The translations under genes and the position numbers were made by a program. Below are positions 35,060 through 44,118 of a DNA stretch of 64,000 bases, in pieces. How positions within the stretch are numbered: position 1 is the stretch's first letter; the number at the start of each line of letters is the position of its first letter. Under the pieces are notes generated by a model. That model worked only from the letters and a program-made list of their open reading frames with translations, did not search any database and was not told the DNA's origin. Source of the stretch: DATHKG01 sp035489435 (GTDB lineage: Bacteria > Bacteroidota > Bacteroidia > Chitinophagales > Chitinophagaceae); assembly GCA_035489435.1 (NCBI GenBank), contig DATHKG010000024.1. One strand, 5' to 3'.

Positions 35060-36163
35060 TTAGGAAATTGCAAAAATCACTAATACTGTACAGCCGGCTC
35101 CGGGTGAAGATTCGATTACTGACTGACCATTATAAAGCTCTGCCCGACTCATGATGTTAGCCAGTCCAATACCGTTTCTTTTCGCGTTTACGTCAAATCC
35201 CTGTCCGTTATCTTCAATCAGCAATGTCAGATTATACTGATTTTGTGTCAGCTGAACTCGGATAATAGAAGCGGAAGCATACTTAAGAATATTGTTCAAT
35301 TGTTCCTGAATAATCCGGTATATAGTGACTTTAAGTCCTTCGCTCAGTATGCCTTCATCCAGAATTGATATGTCCAGTTTCACTTGTTCCCCTTTTACAA
35401 AGGGAATCTTTCTGATCATCCCTTCAATTGATTCCCTTAAACTGGTCTCCTTTAATGACGGAGGTGTTAGTGAATGCGACAGGCGCCTGATCTCTTCTAT
35501 GCAGTAATTTACCGATTCCTTGCTTTTTGAAATAATATCCGCCTTAGCTGCATCTTCAGTTCGCAGCAAACTCAATAATAGCCGCACCGTAGCCAGTACC
35601 TGATTTATATTATCGTGCAGTTCCTTGCCAACCTGTTCACGTTGCTTTTCCTGTCCATCAAGGGTTGCCTTCATAATGTTCTTTTGTGCCATAAACCTAA
35701 GATCTTCAATCTCACGCTCCAGGTGCGCTCTATGGGTATAGTCATTAAGAGATATGAGAAAAGAAGGCACATCATCATAGTCCATTTTAGCAGCGCTTAC
35801 TTCGATGACAAGCTGCTGACCATTTTTCCTGAGATGTGTAACTATATACTTTGGTGGCTTCTCCAATTGTAATGCTTCCTTTACTCTGCCATCTAAAGCG
35901 GCTCTATCTGATGGTAAGCGTAACTGACGTATATCCAGCTGCAAAAATTCATTTTCATCATATCCATACAAATCCAATGCTGCTTCATTAACCTTAGTAA
36001 TATGTAAGGCTTTTTGCGTGCAGATTAATTGTGGAAGTGCTGATTTTTGAAATATCAATCGATGATTAGCCTCACTTTTACGCAATTCATTTAGCAGAAT
36101 TACATTATCCGGGTTCACTGGGCTCTTTTTGTCTTTACTATTATCCTGACTTCTTTTCATCAT
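35060..36163 (-). CDS. PAS-domain sensor histidine kinase (NarX/NreB type)
   Basis: A cytoplasmic kinase of about 367 residues from ATG 36163 (GTG 36172 and ATG 36160 are alternatives). One PAS domain spans about 35-145 (SEANHRLIFQKSALPQLICT, ALDLYGYDENEFLQLDIRQL). A coiled stretch leads to a HisKA_3 motif with phospho-acceptor His in GKELHDNINQVLATVRLLL, then HATPase_c (N-box region IIQEQLNNILKYASA, G1 IEDNGQGFDV, G2 NGIGLANIMSRAEL). HisKA_3 kinases pair with LuxR-type regulators; none is adjacent, although the Glu54 regulator is 12 kb away. It diverges from an AraC gene. Confidence 0.9.
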   Translation of the reverse strand: MMKRSQDNSKDKKSPVNPDNVILLNELRKSEANHRLIFQKSALPQLICTQKALHITKVNEAALDLYGYDENEFLQLDIRQLRLPSDRAALDGRVKEALQLEKPPKYIVTHLRKNGQQLVIEVSAAKMDYDDVPSFLISLNDYTHRAHLEREIEDLRFMAQKNIMKATLDGQEKQREQVGKELHDNINQVLATVRLLLSLLRTEDAAKADIISKSKESVNYCIEEIRRLSHSLTPPSLKETSLRESIEGMIRKIPFVKGEQVKLDISILDEGILSEGLKVTIYRIIQEQLNNILKYASASIIRVQLTQNQYNLTLLIEDNGQGFDVNAKRNGIGLANIMSRAELYNGQSVIESSPGAGCTVLVIFAIS

Positions 36164-36254
36164 TTGATGCACAAAAATAGGAACGTGCGAATCTTTATGT
36201 TAACCAGACCTACGTATTTTATATCACAATACAGACATTTTGTAACTTTAAGTT

Positions 36255-37148
36255 GTGGTTAACAAACAACTTCCTGTATATGATATCGAAAAATTCAGGT
36301 ATCTGGGTGAGGAGAGTAATTTTTATGCGAATACCTTCAAGGCTCATCTAAAACAACATCAGCATATTATTTTGGCACCGCATAGACATGATTTTTATGT
36401 AGGTATGATCTTTACGAAAGGAAATGGAACACATCAAGTTGAATTTAATAACTACGAGATTAAGCCAGGGCATGTTTTTATGATAGCTCCGGGAGAAGTA
36501 CATGATTGGAATCTTTCAAAGAATATAGACGGTTATATTTTTTTTCATGCTAAAGAATTTTTCGATTTGAAATTCACTTATGAAAAAGCAGATAACTACC
36601 CTTTCTATTGTAGCCTGAGAAATAATCCGTTGATACCTTTAAAGAATAAATCACGCCAGAAAATAAATGAAATATTTTCAGAAATAGTTGACGAGTATAA
36701 ACGCACTGAGTTACTCAAATTTCAAAAGATTTCTTCGCTATTAAATGTCTTATATATCGAATTGTCGAGAATATATTTACCTGATAAGATCCTACAAAAT
36801 AAAAATTTAAATTATTTAGATAGGTTGAAGCAACTTGATCAGCTTATAGAAAAACATTTTGAGGAATATAAGTATCCAAAGGACTATGCATTGTTGATGC
36901 ACATGAGTGAAAAACACTTAAATAGAATTTGTAAAACATGTTTAAATAAAACAACTTCGCAACTTATAATAGAAAGGGTGCTTCTTGAGGCAAAAAGAAG
37001 ACTTGCTTTTGCTAAATCTTCTATTTCTCAAATTGCCGAAGAATTGGGCTATACCACTACTTCCTATTTTATCCAATTATTCAAAAAGAAAACGGGTAAA
37101 ACACCGTCCGAATTTATGCATACATTTCGGGAGACGGCACGTCCATAG
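36255..37148 (+). CDS. AraC-family transcriptional regulator (GTG start)
   Basis: A 297-residue regulator with an N-terminal AraC-binding cupin (about 25-110; HRHDFYVGMIFTKGNGTHQVEF, KPGHVFMIAPGEVHDW) and a C-terminal AraC helix-turn-helix pair (about 195-290; MSEKHLNRICKTCLNKTTS, IAEELGYTTTSYFIQLFKKKTGKTPSEFM). The start is GTG 36255. It is divergent from the PAS kinase and may share its promoter region. The ligand is unknown. Confidence 0.9.
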   Translation: MVNKQLPVYDIEKFRYLGEESNFYANTFKAHLKQHQHIILAPHRHDFYVGMIFTKGNGTHQVEFNNYEIKPGHVFMIAPGEVHDWNLSKNIDGYIFFHAKEFFDLKFTYEKADNYPFYCSLRNNPLIPLKNKSRQKINEIFSEIVDEYKRTELLKFQKISSLLNVLYIELSRIYLPDKILQNKNLNYLDRLKQLDQLIEKHFEEYKYPKDYALLMHMSEKHLNRICKTCLNKTTSQLIIERVLLEAKRRLAFAKSSISQIAEELGYTTTSYFIQLFKKKTGKTPSEFMHTFRETARP

Positions 37149-37299
37149 TAGCGCGTTCAAAGCAGTCAGATTTAATAATAGCTATTCCCGCCGACCACAC
37201 GGCCGCCAAACCAAAAACTTAGGTGCATCCAAATTAAAAATGCAAGTATTGCAAACCAACTACTTGCATCCTTCTGCATCCATTTGCATGTGGTATCAG

Positions 37300-37386
37300 C
37301 GGAGAGTGAGGGATTCGAACCCTCGATACCCTTTCGAGTATACACACTTTCCAGGCGTGCTCCTTCAACCACTCGGACAACTCTCC
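37300..37386 (-). tRNA. tRNA-Ser (anticodon GGA)
   Basis: An 87-base class-II tRNA on the minus strand: acceptor GGAGAGT/ACTCTCC with discriminator G, D-arm with TCC/GGA stem, anticodon loop CTGGAAA (anticodon GGA), a long variable arm with a TATACTC/GGGTAT pairing, and T-arm GAGGG TTCGAAT CCCTC. CCA is not encoded. It reads UCC and UCU codons. Confidence 0.95.
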
Positions 37387-37705
37387 TAAACTAAGGGCGG
37401 CAAAAATAACGGATCGCACCATAGTATCCGAATAAATTTTCGGATTAGCTACCGGCCTTTAATCCGGCTCTAATAGGCTCGGATAGACTCCAATAATGGG
37501 ATATGCCTGGGGTAGTACCAGTTAAATCTGATATTCTTTGATTAATCGGCGAAACAATCAGCTGGACTTTTCAGTCAGATTTTAGAACTTTACAGATATT
37601 CAGGATCCTGAAAATTCAGTAGCTTAATTGTGAACTCTATCTAAACTCCGGGTTGCATTTATACAAGTAAAAATCAACCTTTCACCGACCATAAACCTTC
37701 ATGTC
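37387..37705. other. spacer upstream of decarboxylase
   Basis: A 319-base gap between tRNA-Ser and the decarboxylase gene. No gene. Repeats of CGGATTAG / GGCTCTAATAGGCTCGG style appear at about 37440-37485. A promoter is expected here but none is clear. Confidence 0.4.
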
Positions 37706-39274
37706 ATGTCACAGAAAAGAAAAGCGGCAATAGCAATGAGTGGTGCGGAATTCAAATCAGCGGGCCATCAACTGATTGATAAAATCTCCCTATTCCTTGA
37801 TTCAATTCAACAGAAACCGGTTACCACCGGTGAATCACCACGGCAACTACAAAAATTGCTGCAATCCATAAAGTTTCCTGTCACTGGAAAATCAGCTGAA
37901 ACTTTACTCCTTGATGCAGCCGATAAGTTATTTGATCATTCTTTATTCAACGGCCATCCGAAATTCCACGGCTATATCACTTCTGCCCCAGCGCCAATCG
38001 GGGCACTGGCTGATCTGCTGGCATCCGCAGTGAACGCGAACGTTGGCGCCCAGGTATTATCGCCGATGGCAACAGAAATTGAAAAGCAAACCATAAGCTG
38101 GCTCGCTGAATTTATTGGCCTGCCTTCTTCCTACGGGGGAATTATGGTGAGTGGCGGAAACATGGCAAACTTCACTGGTTTTATGGCGGGCATAACAGCA
38201 AAAGCGCCAAAAACAATAAAGGAAGAAGGCATATCTACAGATGCCGGAAGATTATTTATTTATTGTTCAACTGCCACCCATACCTGGATCGATAAGGCAG
38301 CTGTATTATTCGGCCTGGGCAAGAAATCTGTGAAGTGGATAAAAACTGATGCACTGGGAAGAATGGATTTACAATTGCTTGAACAAACTATTCTAAATGA
38401 CCTCGAAGAAGGCGGTAAACCCATCATGATTATCGGCACCGCCGGTGATGTTAGTACCGGTGTTGTTGATGATATGAAAAGCCTTGCGATTATTTCCCGC
38501 AGGTATAATCTTTGGTTCCATATAGACGGTGCCTATGGCATCTGTGCTGCTGTTGTACCGTCTTTAAAACAAATGTTCGAAGGAATTGAAGAAGCTGATT
38601 CAATTGCACTTGATCCTCATAAATGGTTGTATAGCCCGCTCGAAGCCGGATGTACATTAGTGAAAGATCCAAATCATCTGATGGAAACATATAGTTCACA
38701 TCCTGTCTATTATAATTTCGACAGCCATGATAACGATGTAACCCATAACTTTTATGAATATGGATTTCAAAACTCCCGTGGCTTCAGAGCTTTGAAAGTC
38801 TGGCTGGCTTTGCAACAGGTAGGAAGTTCAGGGTATATAGCAATGATTGAAGAAGATATCAGGTTATCAAAGTTGCTTTATACGTTAGCCGACAAACATC
38901 CGGAGCTGGAAGCTGTAACACAAAACCTGAGTATAACAACTCTGCAGTTTGTGCCTATGGAATTTCAACATCGGGATAATGTAACGGATAATGTAACGGA
39001 TAATTCAACCGATAATTCAACGACAAACCCAAACATGACTATGGAGACACTGAACGAACTGAATAAAACCCTGCTGAACGACTTACAACACAACGGCGAA
39101 GTATTTTTATCCAATGCAATTGTCGGGGAAAAATATTGCCTGAGAAGCTGTATCGTAAATTTCAGAACTACGGAAAAGGATATCGCTGAGATCATCGATA
39201 TCATCGTCCGGACCGGAAGAAAGATTTACCATTCAAATTATTCAGTTTATCCAACTGCAACTAATAACTCATAA
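37706..39274 (+). CDS. PLP-dependent group II amino-acid decarboxylase
   Basis: A 522-residue enzyme of the aromatic-L-amino-acid/glutamate decarboxylase family. The PLP Lys is K306 in LDPHKWLYSPL, the PLP-stacking His is in TATHTWIDKAA, and the Asp that holds the pyridine nitrogen is in FHIDGAYG. The N-terminal FNGHPKFHGYITSAPAPIGAL and SPMATEIEKQ are also typical. The substrate could be an aromatic amino acid, glutamate or aspartate. Near residue 424-439 is an unusual run of four D-N-(V/S)-T units encoded by a 12-base tandem repeat, in a position where family members have a flexible loop before the small domain. No neighbour indicates the pathway. Confidence 0.9.
   Translation: MSQKRKAAIAMSGAEFKSAGHQLIDKISLFLDSIQQKPVTTGESPRQLQKLLQSIKFPVTGKSAETLLLDAADKLFDHSLFNGHPKFHGYITSAPAPIGALADLLASAVNANVGAQVLSPMATEIEKQTISWLAEFIGLPSSYGGIMVSGGNMANFTGFMAGITAKAPKTIKEEGISTDAGRLFIYCSTATHTWIDKAAVLFGLGKKSVKWIKTDALGRMDLQLLEQTILNDLEEGGKPIMIIGTAGDVSTGVVDDMKSLAIISRRYNLWFHIDGAYGICAAVVPSLKQMFEGIEEADSIALDPHKWLYSPLEAGCTLVKDPNHLMETYSSHPVYYNFDSHDNDVTHNFYEYGFQNSRGFRALKVWLALQQVGSSGYIAMIEEDIRLSKLLYTLADKHPELEAVTQNLSITTLQFVPMEFQHRDNVTDNVTDNSTDNSTTNPNMTMETLNELNKTLLNDLQHNGEVFLSNAIVGEKYCLRSCIVNFRTTEKDIAEIIDIIVRTGRKIYHSNYSVYPTATNNS
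38975..39022. repeat. 12-base coding minisatellite, four units
   Basis: GATAATGTAACG occurs twice, followed by GATAATTCAACC and GATAATTCAACG, an exact 12-base period. It is in frame inside the decarboxylase gene and encodes DNVT, DNVT, DNST, DNST. Confidence 0.9.
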
Positions 39275-39289
39275 CCATTCCAAACTCTA

Positions 39290-39445
39290 ATTAATCTTCA
39301 ATCAAACAACCATTCAACAATCAAAAAACGACTAAGCAATCAACAACTATTCAGCAATCAAACAATCACCTAACAATCAAAAAACGACTCAGCAATCAAA
39401 CAACTACTCAACGATTAAACAACTACTCAGCAAAAAAACAATTAC
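39290..39445. repeat. degenerate AACAATCAAA/AACTACTCAGC tandem repeat
   Basis: Many diverged copies of a unit like CAACTACTCAGCAATCAAA fill the spacer between the decarboxylase stop and the TatD stop. Unit lengths vary, unlike CRISPR. Confidence 0.75.
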
Positions 39446-40222
39446 TCACCAATTAAAAAGCTTTTCCGCATTTGCTGTAGTGATCCTTGCAATCTCTTCC
39501 TCTGGCAGGCGCTTTACTTCGGCCAGCCTGGAAACTATATACTTCAAATATGAGCTCTCATTTCGCTTGCCCCTGAACGGTACTGGTGTCAGATATGGTG
39601 CATCGGTTTCAAGCACAAGAGCATCCATCGGTAATTTTTCGACAACTTCTGATAATCCACTTTTTTTGTAAGTCAGCACGCCGCCAATCCCTAAAAGAAA
39701 CCCAAGCTCAATGATCTCTAGCGCCTGTTCGTAGGTTCCGGAAAAGCAATGAAATATACCACGAAGCTTTCCATTCTGTTTAGACTTTATCATCGCTATC
39801 GTATCATGCATCGAATCCCTGGAATGGATAACTATTGGCAGATCATGCTTCATCGCCAGGTCTACCTGGTAAGAAAACGCGTCCATTTGCTCCTTATCAA
39901 AATTCCGGTCCCAATAATAATCGAGGCCAATTTCGCCGACAGCTGCAAATTTTCGGGTTTCCAGCCAATTCCTGACGAAATCCAGTTCCTGCTGATAATT
40001 CTCCTTTACATAACAAGGGTGTAAACCCATCATCGCAAAACACTGATCCGGATAGGTTTTTTCAAGTTGAAACATTGAATTTGCACTATTGCTGTCGATT
40101 GCAGGCAGAAATATCTTTTTAACCCCCTCGGTTTCGGCCCTGCGTAGGATTTCCGCAATATCTGCACTGAATTCCTCAGAATACAGATGACTATGTGTAT
40201 CAACCAGATAATTCTCCCTCAT
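39446..40222 (-). CDS. tatD: TatD-family metal-dependent hydrolase
   Basis: A 258-residue TIM-barrel DNase/hydrolase. Metal ligands are in VDTHSHLYSEEF near the start (HxH), AVGEIGLDYYWD (Glu), VIHSRD (His), GIFHCFSGT (His) and VLETDAPYL (Asp). The LTPVPFRGKRNE phrase is typical of the YcfH/TatD branch. It probably acts as a 3'-5' exonuclease or D-aminoacyl hydrolase in DNA or tRNA quality control. It stands alone; the convergent decarboxylase is unrelated. Confidence 0.94.
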   Translation of the reverse strand: MRENYLVDTHSHLYSEEFSADIAEILRRAETEGVKKIFLPAIDSNSANSMFQLEKTYPDQCFAMMGLHPCYVKENYQQELDFVRNWLETRKFAAVGEIGLDYYWDRNFDKEQMDAFSYQVDLAMKHDLPIVIHSRDSMHDTIAMIKSKQNGKLRGIFHCFSGTYEQALEIIELGFLLGIGGVLTYKKSGLSEVVEKLPMDALVLETDAPYLTPVPFRGKRNESSYLKYIVSRLAEVKRLPEEEIARITTANAEKLFNW

Positions 40223-40663
40223 GACGCAAATTTCAGGAAATTATGATTCTTTTAGGCTTTTGTTCCAACTGTTAACGGTCATTTCTACGTTTACAACGAC
40301 AGCAAAGGACCCGGGACCGAAAATTCAGAAATTCTGAAGAGCATCAAGTTAGATTTATGCAAAAACATAGTTGTAAGCCCGTTGGCACAATAATTATGCA
40401 TATGATGTGAATTATGTATTTGGTGGCATTCGCGGTATTTGTGGTATTTGTGAAGAAGAGGACAAAAAAAGGTTGCAATTAATTCCTGCGCCTGCAAAAA
40501 AACAGGATGTCAATTCTGTTGAAATGCGCTCTGGTCTTGGCCTTTAATAAATTACTTTTGATTGATAGAAAAAGTTTATACCTTTAAACTAGTTTTCATA
40601 GGGTACGGATTAAAAACGGGCCAGGGTGTCTACCCAGGCCCAAATTTTTTTAGGACCATCCTG
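40223..40663. other. spacer between TatD and deacetylase genes
   Basis: A 441-base gap with no convincing gene. It has GTATTTGTGG repeats near 40430-40450 and the terminator at 40613-40652. A 68-codon minus-strand frame at 40291-40497 shows no protein-like pattern. Confidence 0.45.
40613..40652. terminator. bidirectional terminator after polysaccharide deacetylase
   Basis: Stem GGGCCAGGGT / ACCCAGGCCC (one A-A mismatch) with a GTCT loop, flanked by an A-run on the left and eight T on the right. It sits just after the minus-strand stop at 40664. Confidence 0.8.
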
Positions 40664-41308
40664 TCATAACAGGGGGACATTTCCAGGGACGGATTCAAAT
40701 CGAAATCCTTTTTCATTAAAAAACCTGAGACATTCATTCAATGCTATCTTGAGACGCGGGAAAGCTTTTTCGCTGTCGTGAAAAACAACAATTGAGCCAT
40801 TTCCTGCATTTCGGGTTACATTGAAACTACACTGCTCACCGGTAAGCCTCGTATCAAAGTCACCACTCAAAACATCCCACATTATTATTTTATATTTTAA
40901 TGGCTCATCTTTAAGATGTCGTATCTGAAAAGCTGAGATCTTTCCATAAGGTGGCCTGAAGATTTTGCTGTCAATATGATTAGAAGCCAATAAAATATTT
41001 CCAAAATATTCTTTATCGCTCACCTTCCAGCCATTCAAATGATTGAATGTATGGTTACCGACCCGGTGTCCCTCTGAAATAATTCTCCTATAGATATCCG
41101 GGTATTCGATTACATTTTTTCCGATACAAAAAAAAGTTGCTTTGGCATTGTAAGCGGCAAGAGCCTGCAGCACAAAAGGTGTGGCTTCCGGATGAGGTCC
41201 ATCATCAAATGTGAAATAAATAATTTTTTCTTTGGTGCTTATATTCCAGGTGCAACCCGGATATAACTTTTTGAGCAACCAAGGTGTTTTTATTGTATAA
41301 TAGCCCAT
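40664..41308 (-). CDS. polysaccharide deacetylase (NodB domain)
   Basis: A 214-residue NodB-fold deacetylase: the motif-1 Asp pair in YFTFDDGPHPE, the zinc His pair in GHRVGNHTFNHL, motif 3 RPPYGKISAF, and motif 4/5 IIMWDVLSGDF and SIVVFHDS. No signal peptide, and a TIKTPWLLKKLYPGCTW N-terminus typical of Bacteroidota members. It would remove acetyl groups from peptidoglycan, chitin-like or exopolysaccharide GlcNAc. It is upstream of a terminator and downstream of an ARPP-1-like gene on the same strand. Confidence 0.92.
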   Translation of the reverse strand: MGYYTIKTPWLLKKLYPGCTWNISTKEKIIYFTFDDGPHPEATPFVLQALAAYNAKATFFCIGKNVIEYPDIYRRIISEGHRVGNHTFNHLNGWKVSDKEYFGNILLASNHIDSKIFRPPYGKISAFQIRHLKDEPLKYKIIMWDVLSGDFDTRLTGEQCSFNVTRNAGNGSIVVFHDSEKAFPRLKIALNECLRFFNEKGFRFESVPGNVPLL

Positions 41309-41416
41309 CCTGTTGATTGATTCACTATGCTAAATTACAACGTTCTCAACAGCATCGGATTTTCTTACAGCAAAAAGTACTATTTATGGGAGGGCTGATT
41401 TGATACGATTGATCTT

Positions 41417-41473
41417 AATCATTATGAAGTAATATGAAAAGCTTTAATCAATATGAAGTAATATGAAAAGCTC
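41417..41473. repeat. 29-base tandem duplication over a gene's 3' end
   Basis: AATCA, one variable base, then ATGAAGTAATATGAAAAGCT occurs at about 41417 and again at 41446. The second copy holds the last eight codons and stop of the ARPP-1-like gene; the first copy is its duplicate downstream. Confidence 0.85.
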
Positions 41474-42368
41474 TGCCATTGTTTTTGAAGATTTTACCAT
41501 ACTTCCGCAGGAAGATTTCCTGTGATTCTTCATCTTTCAAAAACTGGTCAAGATATTTTTTTATTATTTCATCGGTAACACGGCTTTGACTACCATAATT
41601 GATTGCCTGTTCTACATACCCGCTAAGCAGGTTTTCGAACTGATCCTTAAATAAGGCAGGATCGCTATAAATGTCAGAACCAATGATCTTATCACCAGTC
41701 ATACATACAAAACCAACAATGCCGGTATCCCTGTCATTTAATGTTTTTGAAAAGTAACGCAGATACTCATCCGAAAACAAAATATGTTTTTTATCAATTC
41801 TTTTTGCAGCATAAGCAAGAGTTGGGGAATTTATATTACTACTGTCAAGCTGCGCATAAATTTCCTTCCAGACCAGCAATTGGTTTTTTGACTGATCCAG
41901 CACCCTGCGTAGTTTGGGATTTGCAAATGAGGCATAACTGAACTTTTTTTCTTTCTCACTCCATCTCCCCTCCTCTACGCACATGACTGGAATATACTGG
42001 TCAACTTTTAACGATTGAAGAATGGTGTCTTTTGTTACCATCCTATCCTGCCTGCCGCCTGTTACCATTTCACCTGAAGCAACAAAAACGGATTGCCCGG
42101 TATTATTATTTACACGCAACCAGTGTACATTTTCGGTAGAAGCTGTTCCCCTTTCGCTAATTGATATTTTACCTGTCTGAAACGCCTTTCCAAATGATAA
42201 CATTGGTCTTCCTGGCGGGCCCCCGGCTCTTTTCCGGACAGGGATCACTTTCAGATTCTTATACTCCACCGCGCTGTCGTAATCCACAAACAGCTCTTTG
42301 TAAGAGAGTTGAGCCATGCCTTCGTAAAGGCTACACAAAAACATCAATACCAGCGATATGCGAACCAT
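41448..42368 (-). CDS. exported ARPP-1/DUF6569-like protein
   Basis: A 306-residue protein with a signal peptide (to about EGMAQ). The mature part resembles the ARPP-1 (DUF6569) domain, named for its association with ADP-ribosylglycohydrolase and rhodanese-phosphatase proteins: YKNLKVIPVRKR, SISERGTAS, RVNNNTGQSVFVASGEMVTGGRQDRM, and IPVMCVEEGRW. No catalytic residues are established. Here it is a free-standing secreted form. It is divergent from gltX (52 bases between starts), and its 3' end is inside a 29-base tandem duplication. Confidence 0.75.
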   Translation of the reverse strand: MVRISLVLMFLCSLYEGMAQLSYKELFVDYDSAVEYKNLKVIPVRKRAGGPPGRPMLSFGKAFQTGKISISERGTASTENVHWLRVNNNTGQSVFVASGEMVTGGRQDRMVTKDTILQSLKVDQYIPVMCVEEGRWSEKEKKFSYASFANPKLRRVLDQSKNQLLVWKEIYAQLDSSNINSPTLAYAAKRIDKKHILFSDEYLRYFSKTLNDRDTGIVGFVCMTGDKIIGSDIYSDPALFKDQFENLLSGYVEQAINYGSQSRVTDEIIKKYLDQFLKDEESQEIFLRKYGKIFKNNGRAFHITSY

Positions 42369-42420
42369 TGATAGCGGAACGACGAAATACTTAAATTATT
42401 GTCAACTATCTTTGCCACCT

Positions 42421-43944
42421 ATGAGTAAAAAAGTGAGGGTGCGGTTTGCACCAAGTCCTACCGGCGGCCTGCATCTTGGTGGTGTAAGGACCGTATTATA
42501 CAATTACCTTTTTGCCCGTCACCATGGCGGTGACTTTATCCTTAGGATCGAGGATACAGACCAATCACGTTTTGTTGAAGATGCTGAAAAATACATCCTG
42601 GATTGCCTGAATTGGTGCGGTCTTACTCCCGATGAAGGCCCGGAACAAGGTGGCCCTTTCAGGCCTTACCGCCAAAGCGAAAGAAAAGCCAATTACCGGA
42701 AATATGCCGAACAATTGGTTGAACAGGGACATGCCTATTATGCTTTTGATACGCCTGCTGAGCTGGAGGAGATGAGAACAGCATTCAAAACACCAGAAAA
42801 TCCCTCACCACAATACAACGCAGCCATTCGTGATCGGATGAGCAATTCGATTTCACTTCCTCCCGATAAAGTCGAATTATTATTGAAGGAATCAAACTAT
42901 GTGATTCGGATTAAGATGCCGGATAACGAAGAAATCAGTTTTACAGACATGATCCGTGGTGAAGTAACATTTAATAGCAACCAGGTTGATGACAAGGTTC
43001 TGCTGAAAGGTGATGGTATGCCTACTTATCACCTGGCAGTGGTAGTGGATGATTATGCTATGGAAATTTCACACGCGTTCCGTGGAGAGGAGTGGTTATC
43101 TTCTGCGCCTGTACATATTCTTTTGTGGAAATATCTCGGATGGGAGGAAAAGATGCCTGAATGGGCGCATCTGCCTTTGATATTAAAACCAGACGGTAAT
43201 GGTAAGCTTAGTAAACGCGATGGCGACCGTCTTGGTTTTCCCGTTTTTGCCATGGACTGGAAAGATCCAAAGACCGGCGAAATTACAACGGGTTTCAAGG
43301 AAAGAGGCTTTGTACCCGAAGCTTTTGTAAATATGCTTGCAATGCTTGGCTGGAATGATGGTACCAGCAAAGAGATCTTCACGATTGAGGAATTGATCAA
43401 ACAATTCACGATGGACCGGGTACATAAATCGGGTGCAAAATTCGATTTTGAAAAAGCAAAATGGTTTAACCATGAGTGGATAAAACATATGGAAGCAGCC
43501 CGGTTGCGACCCCTTGTTAAAGAGTCGCTGATGCTACAGGGCATTATCGCTTTGAATGATGAATACCTTGACCAGGTGATTACCATGGTTAAGGACCGCT
43601 GCATATTAATTACCGATTTTTATACACAGGCTGGTTTCTTTTTCCAGGCTCCAAAAGATATAGACACTGCCTCTATCAAACCAAAATGGACAGATGAAAA
43701 GGCTAACTTTTTTAATGCTTTTTCTGAAAGCCTGGCAGCAGAAGGCGAATGGATCGCTATAAATATTGAACAACGTTTCAAAGAACTATCAACAGCTGCG
43801 GGAATTAAACCAGGTGAGTTGATGCTGCCATTGCGGATAATGCTGGTTGGTGGAAAGTTTGGTCCGGGCGTATTCGATATAGCCGCTATGATAGGTAAGG
43901 AAGAAACGACTGAAAGAATGAAAGCTGTGTTGACGATTTTATAA
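42421..43944 (+). CDS. gltX: glutamate-tRNA ligase
   Basis: A 507-residue class I aminoacyl-tRNA synthetase that charges tRNA-Glu. The start is MSKKVRVRFAPSPTGGLHLGG, where the HIGH-type motif is HLGG, and the KMSKS-type motif is KLSKRDG. The length and the C-terminal anticodon-binding region (FNAFSESLAAE, PLRIMLVGGKFGPGVFD) are normal for the discriminating or non-discriminating form; which one cannot be told. An upstream in-frame start at 42358 lies inside the divergent gene and was not used. Spacer repeats follow the stop. Confidence 0.96.
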   Translation: MSKKVRVRFAPSPTGGLHLGGVRTVLYNYLFARHHGGDFILRIEDTDQSRFVEDAEKYILDCLNWCGLTPDEGPEQGGPFRPYRQSERKANYRKYAEQLVEQGHAYYAFDTPAELEEMRTAFKTPENPSPQYNAAIRDRMSNSISLPPDKVELLLKESNYVIRIKMPDNEEISFTDMIRGEVTFNSNQVDDKVLLKGDGMPTYHLAVVVDDYAMEISHAFRGEEWLSSAPVHILLWKYLGWEEKMPEWAHLPLILKPDGNGKLSKRDGDRLGFPVFAMDWKDPKTGEITTGFKERGFVPEAFVNMLAMLGWNDGTSKEIFTIEELIKQFTMDRVHKSGAKFDFEKAKWFNHEWIKHMEAARLRPLVKESLMLQGIIALNDEYLDQVITMVKDRCILITDFYTQAGFFFQAPKDIDTASIKPKWTDEKANFFNAFSESLAAEGEWIAINIEQRFKELSTAAGIKPGELMLPLRIMLVGGKFGPGVFDIAAMIGKEETTERMKAVLTIL

Positions 43945-43965
43945 ATAGATAATCAGATTCTTCTT

Positions 43966-44108
43966 AGAACACCAATTGAACTGATAGAACTCCAATTGAA
44001 CTGATTAAGTATTTTCATTAATATACACATCATCAATATAATCATCATCTTATTTTGATTCTCAAGACAGGTCACTCACTTAACCAGAAAAGTCACTACT
44101 TAACCAGA
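43966..44108. repeat. two short tandem duplications after gltX
   Basis: A 20-base unit ending CCAATTGAACTGAT occurs twice at 43966-44005 with one mismatch, and GTCACTCACTTAACCAGA occurs at 44071 and again, one base shorter, at 44092. Confidence 0.8.
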
Positions 44109-44118
44109 CAAATCAATT

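Noticed and set aside
33738..37148. Anti-phage defence or toxin-antitoxin island
   Set aside because: The genes are a kinase, an AraC regulator, a hypothetical protein and broken fragments; no nuclease, toxin fold or paired small genes were seen.
37300..37386. tRNA-Ser as attachment site of an integrated element
   Set aside because: I found no duplicate of its 3' end nearby and no integrase or mobility gene, although the decayed zone ends close by.
39290..39445. Possible CRISPR array
   Set aside because: Units vary in length and sequence, there are no constant repeats with unique spacers, and no cas genes are in the window.
40291..40497. 68-residue minus-strand reading frame
   Set aside because: Composition is not protein-like, no family resemblance, and it lies in a repeat-rich spacer.
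43966..44118. Cobalamin riboswitch before the B12-binding protein gene
   Set aside because: The spacer is made of short tandem duplications and shows no B12-box-like conserved stem.
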